Shown: positions 7,292 to 14,631 of the stretch, in pieces
How the letters are laid out: the number at the start of each line of letters is the position of its first letter
How positions within the stretch are numbered: the stretch's first letter is position 1
Notes under the pieces: generated by a model
Seen by the model: only the letters and a program-made list of their open reading frames with translations
Databases searched by the model: none
What the model was told of the DNA's origin: nothing
Program-made: the position numbers and the translations under genes
Assembly: GCF_022829365.1 (NCBI RefSeq)
Contig: NZ_JAKSYJ010000037.1
Coordinates: forward strand, 1 to 64,000
Length of the DNA: 64,000 bases
From: Methylobacterium sp. J-077
GTDB taxonomy: Bacteria; Pseudomonadota; Alphaproteobacteria; Rhizobiales; Beijerinckiaceae
Reading direction: 5' to 3'

Positions 7292-8472
7292 TGATCAATC
7301 ACACTAGAGCGTCTTATCAATTAATTTTGCTCGGATCACCGGGCGATGTTGCACGGCGATTGCGCGGCGAGGTTGAAAACAGCCTCATGCGTTTAGGTCT
7401 GCCTAAAAATAGTATTCGATTCTTCGATGCAAATGATGCGGGCCGCCTTGATTTGAGCGTTCCAGTTATGGCTGTCTTTTTTGGTCATGACTCACTCGCA
7501 GTTGATACCGACCTCGTTGCCCAGCTTTTGGAAGACTCGGCTGTAATTGCTCCGGTAGTGTCCAGTTTGATCCGTGTAAGCAACGAAATTCCCCCTCAGT
7601 TGCGGCACATCAATGCGGTATCTCTAAGTGCTCCGGGTGACGCGATAATTCGACTTACTACGCTCATATTCGAAACATTCAGGCTTCTGCGGCGCGAAAG
7701 AAGGCTATTTATTAGTTATAAGCGCAATGGTTCGCAGCCACTTGCTGATCGACTCTATGAAGCGCTCGATGCCCGTGGCTTTGATGTTTTTATAGATGTG
7801 CGCTCCGTTCCGCCAGCGACAGATTTTCAAAACGAGCTCTGGCATCGCATGACGGACTCTGATGTTATAATATTAATCGACACGCCTGGTTTTCGCGAAG
7901 GACGGTGGACAGCCGCGGAACTTGCGCAGGCCAACGCTACGAATGTCCAAATCCTCCACTTGCTGTGGCCCGGCCTAAAGGAGGATGCCAGTTCGGCTTT
8001 TAGCCATTTCTTGAAATTGAAACGGTCGGATTTCAAGAGCTACTTACCTCTGCGAGGGCGGTTCATAAAAGATAGGAGTGTTGAACATATTTGCAATGAA
8101 GCAGAACGTCTTCGCGCTCGTGCATTGGCGGCGCGGCACCGGTACTTGGTTGATAGTTTCTGCGATGCATCCAGAGATCTTGGGCTCAGCGTTTCTGTTC
8201 AGGTGGACGGGTGGATCTTGTTGACGCTACGGTCGGGCAAGGCGCTTGCCATCGTTCCTACAGTTGGCGTTCCTAAGTCTGATCGGATCAATGAGATCTT
8301 CTCAAAAATATCAGATCCGGATCTGGGCTTGGGGGAGATCTGGATTATCTATGACAGCCGAGGTATTCTTAAATCTTGGTTGTCCCATCTCGACTGGCTC
8401 GACACACATTTGCCCATTCGCAACGTGCAGATGGCGAAGGTGCCAGAGCGTCTCTCTGAGGCGATGCGATGA
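7288..8472 (+). CDS. TIR-domain protein with N- and C-terminal extensions (candidate effector)
   Basis: The 394-residue protein has a classical TIR domain at about residues 138-260. RRLFISYKR (138-146) starts strand A, FDVFIDVRSVPP forms the BB loop, and WTAAELAQAN carries Glu211 in the NADase catalytic position. Residues 10-125 form an N-terminal domain beginning YQLILLGSPGDVARRL, which I associate with a family of bacterial TIR proteins but cannot name. Residues 290-394 (LVDSFCDASRDLG to the end) are an uncharacterised alpha/beta-looking domain. The ATG at 7288 overlaps the previous stop (ATGA), which is the better start than 33 bases further upstream. It may be an NAD-depleting effector or a third sensor. 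Confidence 0.8.
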   Translation: MMINHTRASYQLILLGSPGDVARRLRGEVENSLMRLGLPKNSIRFFDANDAGRLDLSVPVMAVFFGHDSLAVDTDLVAQLLEDSAVIAPVVSSLIRVSNEIPPQLRHINAVSLSAPGDAIIRLTTLIFETFRLLRRERRLFISYKRNGSQPLADRLYEALDARGFDVFIDVRSVPPATDFQNELWHRMTDSDVIILIDTPGFREGRWTAAELAQANATNVQILHLLWPGLKEDASSAFSHFLKLKRSDFKSYLPLRGRFIKDRSVEHICNEAERLRARALAARHRYLVDSFCDASRDLGLSVSVQVDGWILLTLRSGKALAIVPTVGVPKSDRINEIFSKISDPDLGLGEIWIIYDSRGILKSWLSHLDWLDTHLPIRNVQMAKVPERLSEAMR

Positions 8473-9053
8473 TCGAGATTTTCCTTTCTGCAAGCGTACC
8501 GCTCCCACAGCGCAATCGCATATTTTTTGATACTGCCGATATCCTCGCCATACGGGAGTCTATCAAAGCGCTGGTTGAGGTTATTCTTCCTGTTGGTCGA
8601 ATAACATGTGGTGGGCATCCAGCTATTACGCCACTTCTAGCTCTTTTTGTACGGGAGGCGGATCTTAGCTCGGATCATGTGACAATTTATCAAAGCCGTC
8701 TCTTCAATGGTAAATTGCCTCCTGAGTTGGAAAACTTTGTTGATGTTCGAATGACTGATGCGGTTGGTAATGATATAGGGAGAAGCCTCACAGCGATGCG
8801 GCAGCTGATGATAGCAAGTCGGCCATTCGACGCCGCTGTCATTATCGGCGGCATGGAAGGCATCTACGAGGAATACGATCTGTTCCGCGCATCGCACCCT
8901 AATGCAAAAGTGCTGCCAGTTCCTACAACTGGAGCGGCTGCCGCAATTGTGCATCGAAACGGCGGTTATGATGAGGAGCTGGCACGTGAGAGGACATACT
9001 CTAGCCTATTTCGCCGGAGGCTAATTTCCTCCAAAAGACTTGGTTCAGGGTAG
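8469..9053 (+). CDS. Stand-alone SLOG-domain protein
   Basis: The 194-residue protein shows SLOG/LOG-like Rossmann features. FLSASVPLPQR is at the N-terminus, CGGHPAITPLL at about 47-57, VIIGGMEGIYEEYDLF at about 124-139 (equivalent to the PGGxGTxxE loop of LOG enzymes), and PVPTTGAAAAI at about 151-160. SLOG domains bind nucleotides or NAD-derived ligands; in type I Thoeris ThsA a SLOG domain binds the cyclic ADP-ribose signal. Here it is not fused to SIR2. It starts in ATGA overlap with the TIR gene, so the two are translationally coupled and probably made in fixed ratio. It could be the signal receptor or a ligand-processing enzyme. Confidence 0.8.
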   Translation: MIEIFLSASVPLPQRNRIFFDTADILAIRESIKALVEVILPVGRITCGGHPAITPLLALFVREADLSSDHVTIYQSRLFNGKLPPELENFVDVRMTDAVGNDIGRSLTAMRQLMIASRPFDAAVIIGGMEGIYEEYDLFRASHPNAKVLPVPTTGAAAAIVHRNGGYDEELARERTYSSLFRRRLISSKRLGSG

Positions 9054-9396
9054 ATTTTTTAAAATTGTTATGGTCAAATAAGAATAGAAATCAAAAAAGT
9101 CTGGCTAGTTTGATTCCGGTCAGGCCTAGGTGGCATTTGCACACAGCCCAAACTGCCTTTCGATGCCACGCGCGAACCCGGGGCTGCACAGCCCCCTGAA
9201 TGATGTGCCGGTTGTCAGCGGTGGCGCGTGACAGCAGGCCAGATTAATACAGCGACTTGCGTTCAAGATCTCCGGGGTTGCCCCGGCAGCACTTCCCGCC
9301 CATCTGCGCCTAGCCAAGCCCAAATACCCAAAACCCTTGTCCCCCGCCCGCCCCCAACTCAGATGGGTCGGGTCGCCCCGCCGCCCCCCGAGCCCG
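9054..9396. other. Right flank of the island
   Basis: The DNA remains strongly AT-rich to about 9118, with runs of T and A after the SLOG stop, and then returns to GC-rich sequence. This marks the right edge of the transferred segment. I see no terminator hairpin, no tRNA gene and no direct repeat matching the left edge. No gene is supported between 9120 and 9396. Confidence 0.55.
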
Positions 9397-9918
9397 ATGG
9401 ACATCGAAGCCCTGCGCAGCGCGACCCTCGCCTTCGTCGAGGCGCACAAGGTCTGGACCCCGCTGATCGCCGGGGGGCTCGCCTTCTGCGAGTCGATCGC
9501 GATCCTGTCGCTGTTCGTGCCGGCCACCGTGATCCTGATCGGCATCGGCGCCCTGGTCGGGGGGGCCGACATCCCGCTCTGGCCGGTGATCGGCGCGGCC
9601 GCGCTCGGCGCCGCCCTGGGGGATTGGCTCTCCTACGAGGTCGGGCGCTGGGTCGGGCCGGGCGCCCGCACGAAATGGCCGCTGCGGCGCTATCCCGACC
9701 TCGTCGCCAAGGCGGAGACCTTCATCGGCCGCTGGGGCATCGCCGCGGTGGCGCTGGGGCGCTTCTTCGGGCCGGCCCGGGCCCTGGTGCCGCTGCTCGC
9801 CGGCACCCTCGGGCTGGCGCGGCTGCCGTTCCAGCTGGCCAACGGCGCCTCGGCCCTGGTCTGGGCCTTCGTGCTGCTCGCCCCTGGGGCCGGGCTGCTC
9901 ACCTGGCTCGACCAATAA
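9397..9918 (+). CDS. DedA-family inner-membrane protein
   Basis: The 173-residue protein has the DedA/SNARE-associated layout. The first helix pair is around FVPATVILIGIGALVGG, followed by a re-entrant segment with ALGDWLSYEVGRWVG and the family motif GRFFGPARALVPLLAGT near residue 125. DedA proteins act in phospholipid (including undecaprenyl phosphate) translocation and envelope maintenance. The ATG at 9397 begins at the usual family start; an upstream in-frame start would add 20 basic, proline-rich residues. The gene is followed by a BtuF-like gene 22 bases downstream on the same strand. Confidence 0.88.
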   Translation: MDIEALRSATLAFVEAHKVWTPLIAGGLAFCESIAILSLFVPATVILIGIGALVGGADIPLWPVIGAAALGAALGDWLSYEVGRWVGPGARTKWPLRRYPDLVAKAETFIGRWGIAAVALGRFFGPARALVPLLAGTLGLARLPFQLANGASALVWAFVLLAPGAGLLTWLDQ

Positions 9919-9940
9919 TGATATTCGGGCGCGCCCGCTG

Positions 9941-10726
9941 ATGCGTCGCTTCCCGCCGGAGCGCATCGTCTGCCTCACCGAGGAGACCGTCGAGACCCTG
10001 TACCTCCTGGGCGAGGAGGAAAGGATCGTCGGCGTCTCGGGCTACGCGGTGCGCCCGCCCCGGGTCCGCCGGGAGAAGCCCCGGGTCTCGGCCTTCACCA
10101 GCGCCGACCTCCCAAAGATCCTGGCGCTGGCGCCGGACCTCGTCCTGGCGTTTTCCGACCTCCAGGCCGGGATCGTCGCCGATCTGGCCCGCGCGGGTAT
10201 CGCCGTCCATCTGTTCAACCAGAGGGATGTGGCGGGCTGCCTGGCGATGATCCGCACCCTGGGGGCCCTGGTCGGGGTTCCGGAGCGGGCCGCGGCGCTG
10301 GCCGACAGCTTCGCGGGATCGCTGAACCGGGCCGCCAATTCTTCGCAGCGGTCGCCCAGCCCGCGCGTGTATTTCGAAGAGTGGGACGCGCCGATGATCT
10401 CCGGAATCGGCTGGGTCTCCGAGTTGATCGGCTATGCCGGGGGCCGGGACGTCTTTCCGGAGCTCAGTCGGCAGCCGGCCGCGAAGGACCGGATCGTCAC
10501 CCCCGAGCAGGTGATCGCCGCCGCCCCCGACGTGATCCTGGCCTCCTGGTGCGGCAAGAAGGTCAACCTCGACCGCATCCGGTCCCGCCCCGGCTGGGAC
10601 GCGATCCCGGCGGTGCGCGACGGCCGCATTCACGAGATCAAGGCCCCGCTGATCCTCCAGCCGGGGCCCGCCGCGCTCACGGACGGCTTCGCCGCGATCC
10701 GGGGTTTTTTGGAACTAAGCCACTGA
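9941..10726 (+). CDS. BtuF-like periplasmic-binding-fold protein without signal peptide
   Basis: The 261-residue protein has the class III substrate-binding fold of cobalamin and iron-siderophore ABC receptors. RIVCLTEETVETLYLLGEEERIVG gives the first lobe, with LALAPDLVLAFSDLQ, and VIAAAPDVILASWCGKKV belongs to the second lobe. The start MRRFPPERIVCL leaves no room for a signal peptide, so as annotated the protein would be cytoplasmic. No ABC permease or ATPase gene is adjacent. Such orphan, leaderless BtuF-like proteins are annotated as cobalamin-binding proteins; the ligand here is not proven. It may be in an operon with the DedA gene. Confidence 0.78.
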   Translation: MRRFPPERIVCLTEETVETLYLLGEEERIVGVSGYAVRPPRVRREKPRVSAFTSADLPKILALAPDLVLAFSDLQAGIVADLARAGIAVHLFNQRDVAGCLAMIRTLGALVGVPERAAALADSFAGSLNRAANSSQRSPSPRVYFEEWDAPMISGIGWVSELIGYAGGRDVFPELSRQPAAKDRIVTPEQVIAAAPDVILASWCGKKVNLDRIRSRPGWDAIPAVRDGRIHEIKAPLILQPGPAALTDGFAAIRGFLELSH

Positions 10727-10802
10727 TCTGAAATGGTTGTTTCCGGGCCGCTCCGGGGGCGATGCCGCGCCGCAGGTGACGGGCGCTGCGCGATTCGGCA
10801 GG

Positions 10803-11345
10803 ATGTCCCGAATCGACACAGGCGCATCCCGGCCCCGCATGTCCGCTTCCCTCGGCCTCCCCGCGCTCCCGGCGGGCACCCTGATCCTGCCCCCCGATGG
10901 ACGGCAATCGCCCACCGCCCTGCGGATCCAGCGCGGGGTGCGCCGGCTGTTCTCCGAGATGGGCTGCGTCACCCTGCCGGAATTTTCCCTGGTCAACGGC
11001 CGCCGGGCCGACGTGATCGCCCTGTGCGGCGCGGGCCGGCTGACCATCGTGGAGATCAAGTCGAGCGTCGCGGATTTCCGCGCCGACAGAAAGTGGTCTG
11101 ATTACAAGGACTTCTGCGACCGGTTCTTCTTCGCCATCCCCGAGGACGTGCCCGAATCCCTGATCCCGGAGGAATGCGGCCTGATCGTCGCCGACGGCTA
11201 CGGCGCCGGCATCCTGCGGGAAGCCCCCGAGCACCCGCTCAGCGGCCCCCGCCGCAAGGCCGTCACCCTCCGCTTCGCCCACAGCGCCGCCCGCATCCTC
11301 CACGCCCTGGCCGATCCGGGCGCAGTGCGGGAAGGGGCGCTTTAA
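10803..11345 (+). CDS. mmcB: MmcB-family DNA repair protein
   Basis: The protein has about 180 residues (or about 168 from the next ATG at 10839) and belongs to the MmcB family (PF06319), a nuclease-like fold. The core EFSLVNGRRADVIAL and LTIVEIKSS forms the D-(x)n-E-x-K pattern of PD-(D/E)xK nucleases, followed by DFRADRKWSDYKDFCDRF. In Caulobacter MmcB is DNA-damage induced and linked to mitomycin C resistance. I looked for an alphaproteobacterial LexA box upstream and did not find one. The choice between the two ATGs is open. Confidence 0.88.
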   Translation: MSRIDTGASRPRMSASLGLPALPAGTLILPPDGRQSPTALRIQRGVRRLFSEMGCVTLPEFSLVNGRRADVIALCGAGRLTIVEIKSSVADFRADRKWSDYKDFCDRFFFAIPEDVPESLIPEECGLIVADGYGAGILREAPEHPLSGPRRKAVTLRFAHSAARILHALADPGAVREGAL

Positions 11346-11357
11346 CGAGGGATTCTA

Positions 11358-11446
11358 AAGGGCTACGCCCTTTTGGCGGGGTGTCGGGGCAGAGCCCCGA
11401 TGCAGCAGGGCTCTGCCCTGCACCCGCAAAAGGTCTCGGACCTTTT
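11358..11446. repeat. Tandem-hairpin intergenic repeat module, copy 1
   Basis: Four short palindromes follow one another, each a 6-8 base stem with a 3-base loop: AAGGGC-tac-GCCCTT, TCGGGGC-aga-GCCCCGA, CAGGGC-tct-GCCCTG and AAAAGGTC-tcg-GACCTTTT. The same series recurs at 41205-41316 and, inverted, at 33540-33613. It follows the mmcB stop and may end transcripts from both sides. Confidence 0.7.
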
Positions 11447-11464
11447 GAAACCCTGACTGTGTTC

Positions 11465-11740
11465 TCAGCGGGTGGTGCAGGCGTCGGACGGGGTGCCGTA
11501 GCCGCTGTAGACGACCCGCACCTTGCGCAGGCAGGGCGCCGCCTCCTTGGGGGCCGCCACGGGGGAGACCTCCACCGGGTCCACCCGCAGGGTCGCCGTG
11601 ATGGCCGGCTCCTCCGGGGTCGCCAGCGCGCGGCTGGCGCTCATCACGAACGGGGTGGCGGCCATGGCCGAGACGGCGATGGCGGCCAGGACGGCGAGGT
11701 TCTTGCGGCCGAAATCGTGACGCGTGCGAGCCTGTTGCAT
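11465..11740 (-). CDS. Small exported protein, function unknown
   Basis: The 91-residue protein has a basic N-terminus (QQARTRHDFGRKN) and a hydrophobic helix (LAVLAAIAVSAMAATPFVM), which looks like a signal peptide or a single anchor. After it come about 50 residues rich in Ala, Pro and Val with two cysteines (APCLRK and SDACTTR), which could pair in the periplasm. I do not recognise a family. It is convergent with mmcB across the hairpin repeat. Codon use and the signal-like start support a real gene. Confidence 0.55.
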   Translation of the reverse strand: MQQARTRHDFGRKNLAVLAAIAVSAMAATPFVMSASRALATPEEPAITATLRVDPVEVSPVAAPKEAAPCLRKVRVVYSGYGTPSDACTTR

Positions 11741-11882
11741 GATCGGTGGTCCGTCGTGTTCGGCGCGCTCAGGTGCCGAAATCCCCTGTTTGCGGCGATA
11801 ACTTGGCCGCGAACTTGACGGTTCCCGCTCTGCACCGAAAACAGTCTGGCTTGCGTGCTTGCCCGCACACCCGGCGCTGATG

Positions 11883-12341
11883 TCAGAGGATCTTGCGGTA
11901 TTGGACGAAGCCCGACCGCTCCGCGATCCGGTCGTAGAGCAGCATCGCGTCGGTATTGGTCTCGTGGGTCAGCCAGTGGACGCGCGAACACCCGGCGGCC
12001 TTGGCTGCGTCATAGACATGCGTGATCAGCCGGCGTCCGATTCCCGCGCCGCGGGCAACATCCGCCACGAACAGATCCTGGAGGTAGCAGTAATCGCCGA
12101 TCGTCCACGCCGAGCGATGGCGGATATGGTGGACGAGCCCGACCGCCTCGGCGCCCCGCCAGGCCAGGGCGCCGTCCACCGGCTCGGCCGGATCGTTGAG
12201 GCGGTCCCAGGTGCAGTCGGTGACCGCCTCGGCGATGTCGACCTCGTAGAAGGCCTGGTAGCCCCGCCACAGCGGCAGCCACGCCGCCCGGTCCCCCGCG
12301 CCGATCGGGCGAATCTCGATTGCTTCCGGACTGGTCGTCAC
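11883..12341 (-). CDS. GNAT-family N-acetyltransferase
   Basis: The 152-residue protein has the GNAT fold. [21 protein letters not shown] forms the N-terminal strand-helix, and [20 protein letters not shown] is the acetyl-CoA pyrophosphate loop (V-x-x-x-x-RGxGIGRxL). It is followed by [19 protein letters not shown]. This pattern is typical of GNATs that acetylate small amines. The start is a GTG at 12341 preceded by a strong GGGGAGGGG site; the longer reading from 12437 would add low-complexity sequence with no family resemblance. It is divergent from glyQ. The substrate is unknown. Confidence 0.85.
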   Translation of the reverse strand: MTTSPEAIEIRPIGAGDRAAWLPLWRGYQAFYEVDIAEAVTDCTWDRLNDPAEPVDGALAWRGAEAVGLVHHIRHRSAWTIGDYCYLQDLFVADVARGAGIGRRLITHVYDAAKAAGCSRVHWLTHETNTDAMLLYDRIAERSGFVQYRKIL

Positions 12342-12493
12342 GATCCGCCCCTCCCCTGCCGCGTCGGGGGAAGCTGACCATCGTCCGCCACGCGGGCGCA
12401 AGGGGCGCCCTCGTCTTGCACCCCCCGCCGCCCGCACCTAAACCGGCGCGCCGACACCCAGACCCGCCCCGCATCGCCGAGCCCTCGCCGCCC

Positions 12494-13402
12494 ATGTCCC
12501 ACAAGAAATCGTTCCAGGGGCTGATCCTGACGCTGCAGGAATTCTGGGCGGCGCAGGGCTGCGTGATCCTCCAGCCCTACGACATGGAGGTCGGTGCCGG
12601 CACGTTCCATCCGGCGACGACGCTGCGGGCGCTGGGCCCCAAGCCCTGGAAGGCGGCCTATGTCCAGCCGTCGCGCCGGCCCAAGGACGGCCGCTACGGC
12701 GAGAACCCCAACCGGCTCCAGCACTATTACCAGTTCCAGGTGATCCTGAAGCCGAACCCGCCCAACCTGCAGGAGCTCTATCTCGCCTCCCTCGACGCCA
12801 TCGGGGTCGACCTGAAGCTCCACGACATCCGCTTCGTCGAGGACGATTGGGAGAGCCCGACGCTCGGCGCCTGGGGCCTCGGCTGGGAATGCTGGTGCGA
12901 CGGGATGGAGGTCAGCCAGTTCACTTACTTTCAGCAGGTGGCGGGCTTCGAATGCGCCCCGGTGGCCGGCGAGCTGACCTACGGGCTCGAGCGGCTCGCC
13001 ATGTACGTCCAGGGCGTCGAGAACGTCTACGACCTCGACTTCAACGGTGCCGAGGGGCCTGACCGGATCACCTATGGCGACGTATTCCTGCAGGCCGAGC
13101 AGGAATATTCCCGGCACAATTTCGAGGCGGCCGACACGGCGATGCTGTTCCGCCAGTTCACCGACGCGGAGACCGCCTGCCGGTCCTATCTGGACGCCGG
13201 CGCCCCTGCGGCGGAGACCGAGCGCCACCGCATGGCGCAGCCGGCCTACGACCAGTGCATCAAGGCGAGCCACGTCTTCAACCTGCTCGACGCTCGCGGG
13301 GTGATCTCGGTCACCGAGCGCCAGAGCTACATCCTGCGGGTTCGGGAATTGGCCAAGGCTTGCGGCGCGGCGTGGCTGAGAACGGCGGCCGGGGGCGCTT
13401 GA
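12494..13402 (+). CDS. glyQ: Glycine--tRNA ligase alpha subunit
   Basis: The 302-residue protein is the catalytic alpha chain of the heterotetrameric bacterial-type glycyl-tRNA synthetase, a class II enzyme that charges tRNA-Gly. The N-terminus [19 protein letters not shown], the [18 protein letters not shown] motif, the [17 protein letters not shown] segment and [11 protein letters not shown] (class II motif 3 region) are all intact. The ATG at 12494 matches the family start. Its beta-subunit partner glyS lies 1.2 kb downstream on the same strand, separated by three small genes. Confidence 0.97.
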   Translation: MSHKKSFQGLILTLQEFWAAQGCVILQPYDMEVGAGTFHPATTLRALGPKPWKAAYVQPSRRPKDGRYGENPNRLQHYYQFQVILKPNPPNLQELYLASLDAIGVDLKLHDIRFVEDDWESPTLGAWGLGWECWCDGMEVSQFTYFQQVAGFECAPVAGELTYGLERLAMYVQGVENVYDLDFNGAEGPDRITYGDVFLQAEQEYSRHNFEAADTAMLFRQFTDAETACRSYLDAGAPAAETERHRMAQPAYDQCIKASHVFNLLDARGVISVTERQSYILRVRELAKACGAAWLRTAAGGA

Positions 13403-13406
13403 GACC

Positions 13407-13748
13407 TCAAAGCGGATAGGCCGTGCAGAAGAAGCGGCGCGGGTCCTCGGGCTTCGATTGCCAGACGGACCGGAACAGCGGGTTGCGTCCATCCGGGCTT
13501 TCCAGCGGGCCCTCGTAGACGAACTTGCGGCCATGGACATCCGCAAACTCACGCACGAGCTGGCTCGGGCGCGCGTGTCGGAAGAGGGCCGAGACCAGCA
13601 AATCGCCACCGGATTGCGTGAAGCCGCAGGCCAGCAGGACGCGGGCTTTGTGTCGACCCTTCCGATGATCGAGGTTCAGCAGGTAGCCGTGGATCTTGGA
13701 CTCGGCGATCGTGAGATCCGGGGTCCAGTCAGCGGAATCGTCGGCCAC
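13407..13748 (-). CDS. DUF6883-like protein
   Basis: The 113-residue protein contains IAESKIHGYLLNLDHRKGRHKARVLLACGF, given here as the two motifs KIHGYLLN and GRHKARVL, which match my memory of the DUF6883 family. The C-terminal part holds FADVHGRKFVYEGPLESPDGR. Such proteins are commonly paired with a DUF4926 partner, as here, and a toxin-antitoxin or addiction role has been suspected but not shown. A GTG start at 13748 lies 5 bases after the DUF4926 stop, so the two are one unit. It is antisense to the glyQ-glyS direction and sits between them. Confidence 0.7.
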   Translation of the reverse strand: MADDSADWTPDLTIAESKIHGYLLNLDHRKGRHKARVLLACGFTQSGGDLLVSALFRHARPSQLVREFADVHGRKFVYEGPLESPDGRNPLFRSVWQSKPEDPRRFFCTAYPL

Positions 13749-13753
13749 CGCCC

Positions 13754-13993
13754 TCAGGCCGCCCGCAGGGCTTCCGCGCGAACCGTGGCGTTGCCCACCA
13801 CCGGCTCGTCGAACTCGACCTCGTAGGCTTCGCCGCCGGCCCAGATGCCGACGATCGTGCCTTCCGTGCCGGCCGGAATCGTGTCGCCGTCGTCGGTCTG
13901 CACATCGCGCAGCACCGCGACCACGCTCAACTCGGCGAAGGCCGGCCGGGGCGTCACCGGATCACGGGACTGATACAGCGTGTCGAACGACAT
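13754..13993 (-). CDS. DUF4926-like protein
   Basis: The 79-residue protein has the DUF4926 pattern: FAELSVVAVLRDVQTDDGDTI is followed by PAGTEGTIVGIWAGGEAYEVEF and a C-terminal strand. This is a small SH3-like beta barrel (KOW/CAP-Gly-like) in related families. It is immediately upstream of the DUF6883 gene on the same strand and probably makes a complex with it. Its biological role is unknown. The ATG at 13993 is followed by MSFDTLYQSRD, which is not conserved in the family as I recall it. Confidence 0.72.
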   Translation of the reverse strand: MSFDTLYQSRDPVTPRPAFAELSVVAVLRDVQTDDGDTIPAGTEGTIVGIWAGGEAYEVEFDEPVVGNATVRAEALRAA

Positions 13994-14126
13994 GCCGTAT
14001 CATGTGCGCGCCGTCCGCAGGCGCGCAAGTGCTTCCACGGGTCTGCGGCGGAGCCCCTTGCGCCCTCGCGCGTTGCAACCCCCGCCAACCGGCGCGCCTC
14101 GGCGCGTCCGCAGACGCGGGAATCCC

Positions 14127-14573
14127 ATGATGAAACAGACCCTCCTCGCCCTCGGCATCCTCGCGTTCGGCCTCGGCCCGGCGCTCGCGGCCGATCCCGG
14201 TCCGGAGGCGGTGGTCAAGAAGCTCTATGCCGAGCCGCACCCGAATCACTCCACCGTTTACACCAAGCGCCTTCAGGGCCTGTTCGACGCCGACGCCAAG
14301 CAGGCCAACGGCGCCACCGGCAGCCTCGATTTCGACTACCGCCTCAACGGCGAGCCCCTGAAGCCCGACACCGTGAACGCCCTGACCTTCAAGGAGGCGA
14401 CCGAGGGTAAGGATCAGGCGAAGGTCACGGTGGAGCGCAAGGGCGGGGACGGCTCGAAATCCATCGTCTACGACCTCGTCCGCGAGGACGGAGCCTGGCG
14501 GGTCTCCGACGCCCACGCGATCGGCGACCGCAAGTGGCAGCTCTCCACCATCCTGAAGGGCGAGGCGCAATAA
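14127..14573 (+). CDS. Exported protein, DUF3828-like
   Basis: The 148-residue protein begins [21 protein letters not shown], a clear signal peptide with cleavage after ALA (about residue 21). The mature part ([13 protein letters not shown] ... [15 protein letters not shown]) resembles DUF3828-type periplasmic proteins with an NTF2-like fold, where the 'DGAWRVSD' element is common. No catalytic residues are evident. It is 58 bases upstream of glyS on the same strand and may be co-transcribed with it. Family assignment is tentative. Confidence 0.7.
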   Translation: MMKQTLLALGILAFGLGPALAADPGPEAVVKKLYAEPHPNHSTVYTKRLQGLFDADAKQANGATGSLDFDYRLNGEPLKPDTVNALTFKEATEGKDQAKVTVERKGGDGSKSIVYDLVREDGAWRVSDAHAIGDRKWQLSTILKGEAQ

Positions 14574-14631
14574 GGCCGGCCCCGGCCGTTCGACCCTCGA
14601 CAGGCCTGCGGCGCGGCGATATGGCCGCGCC

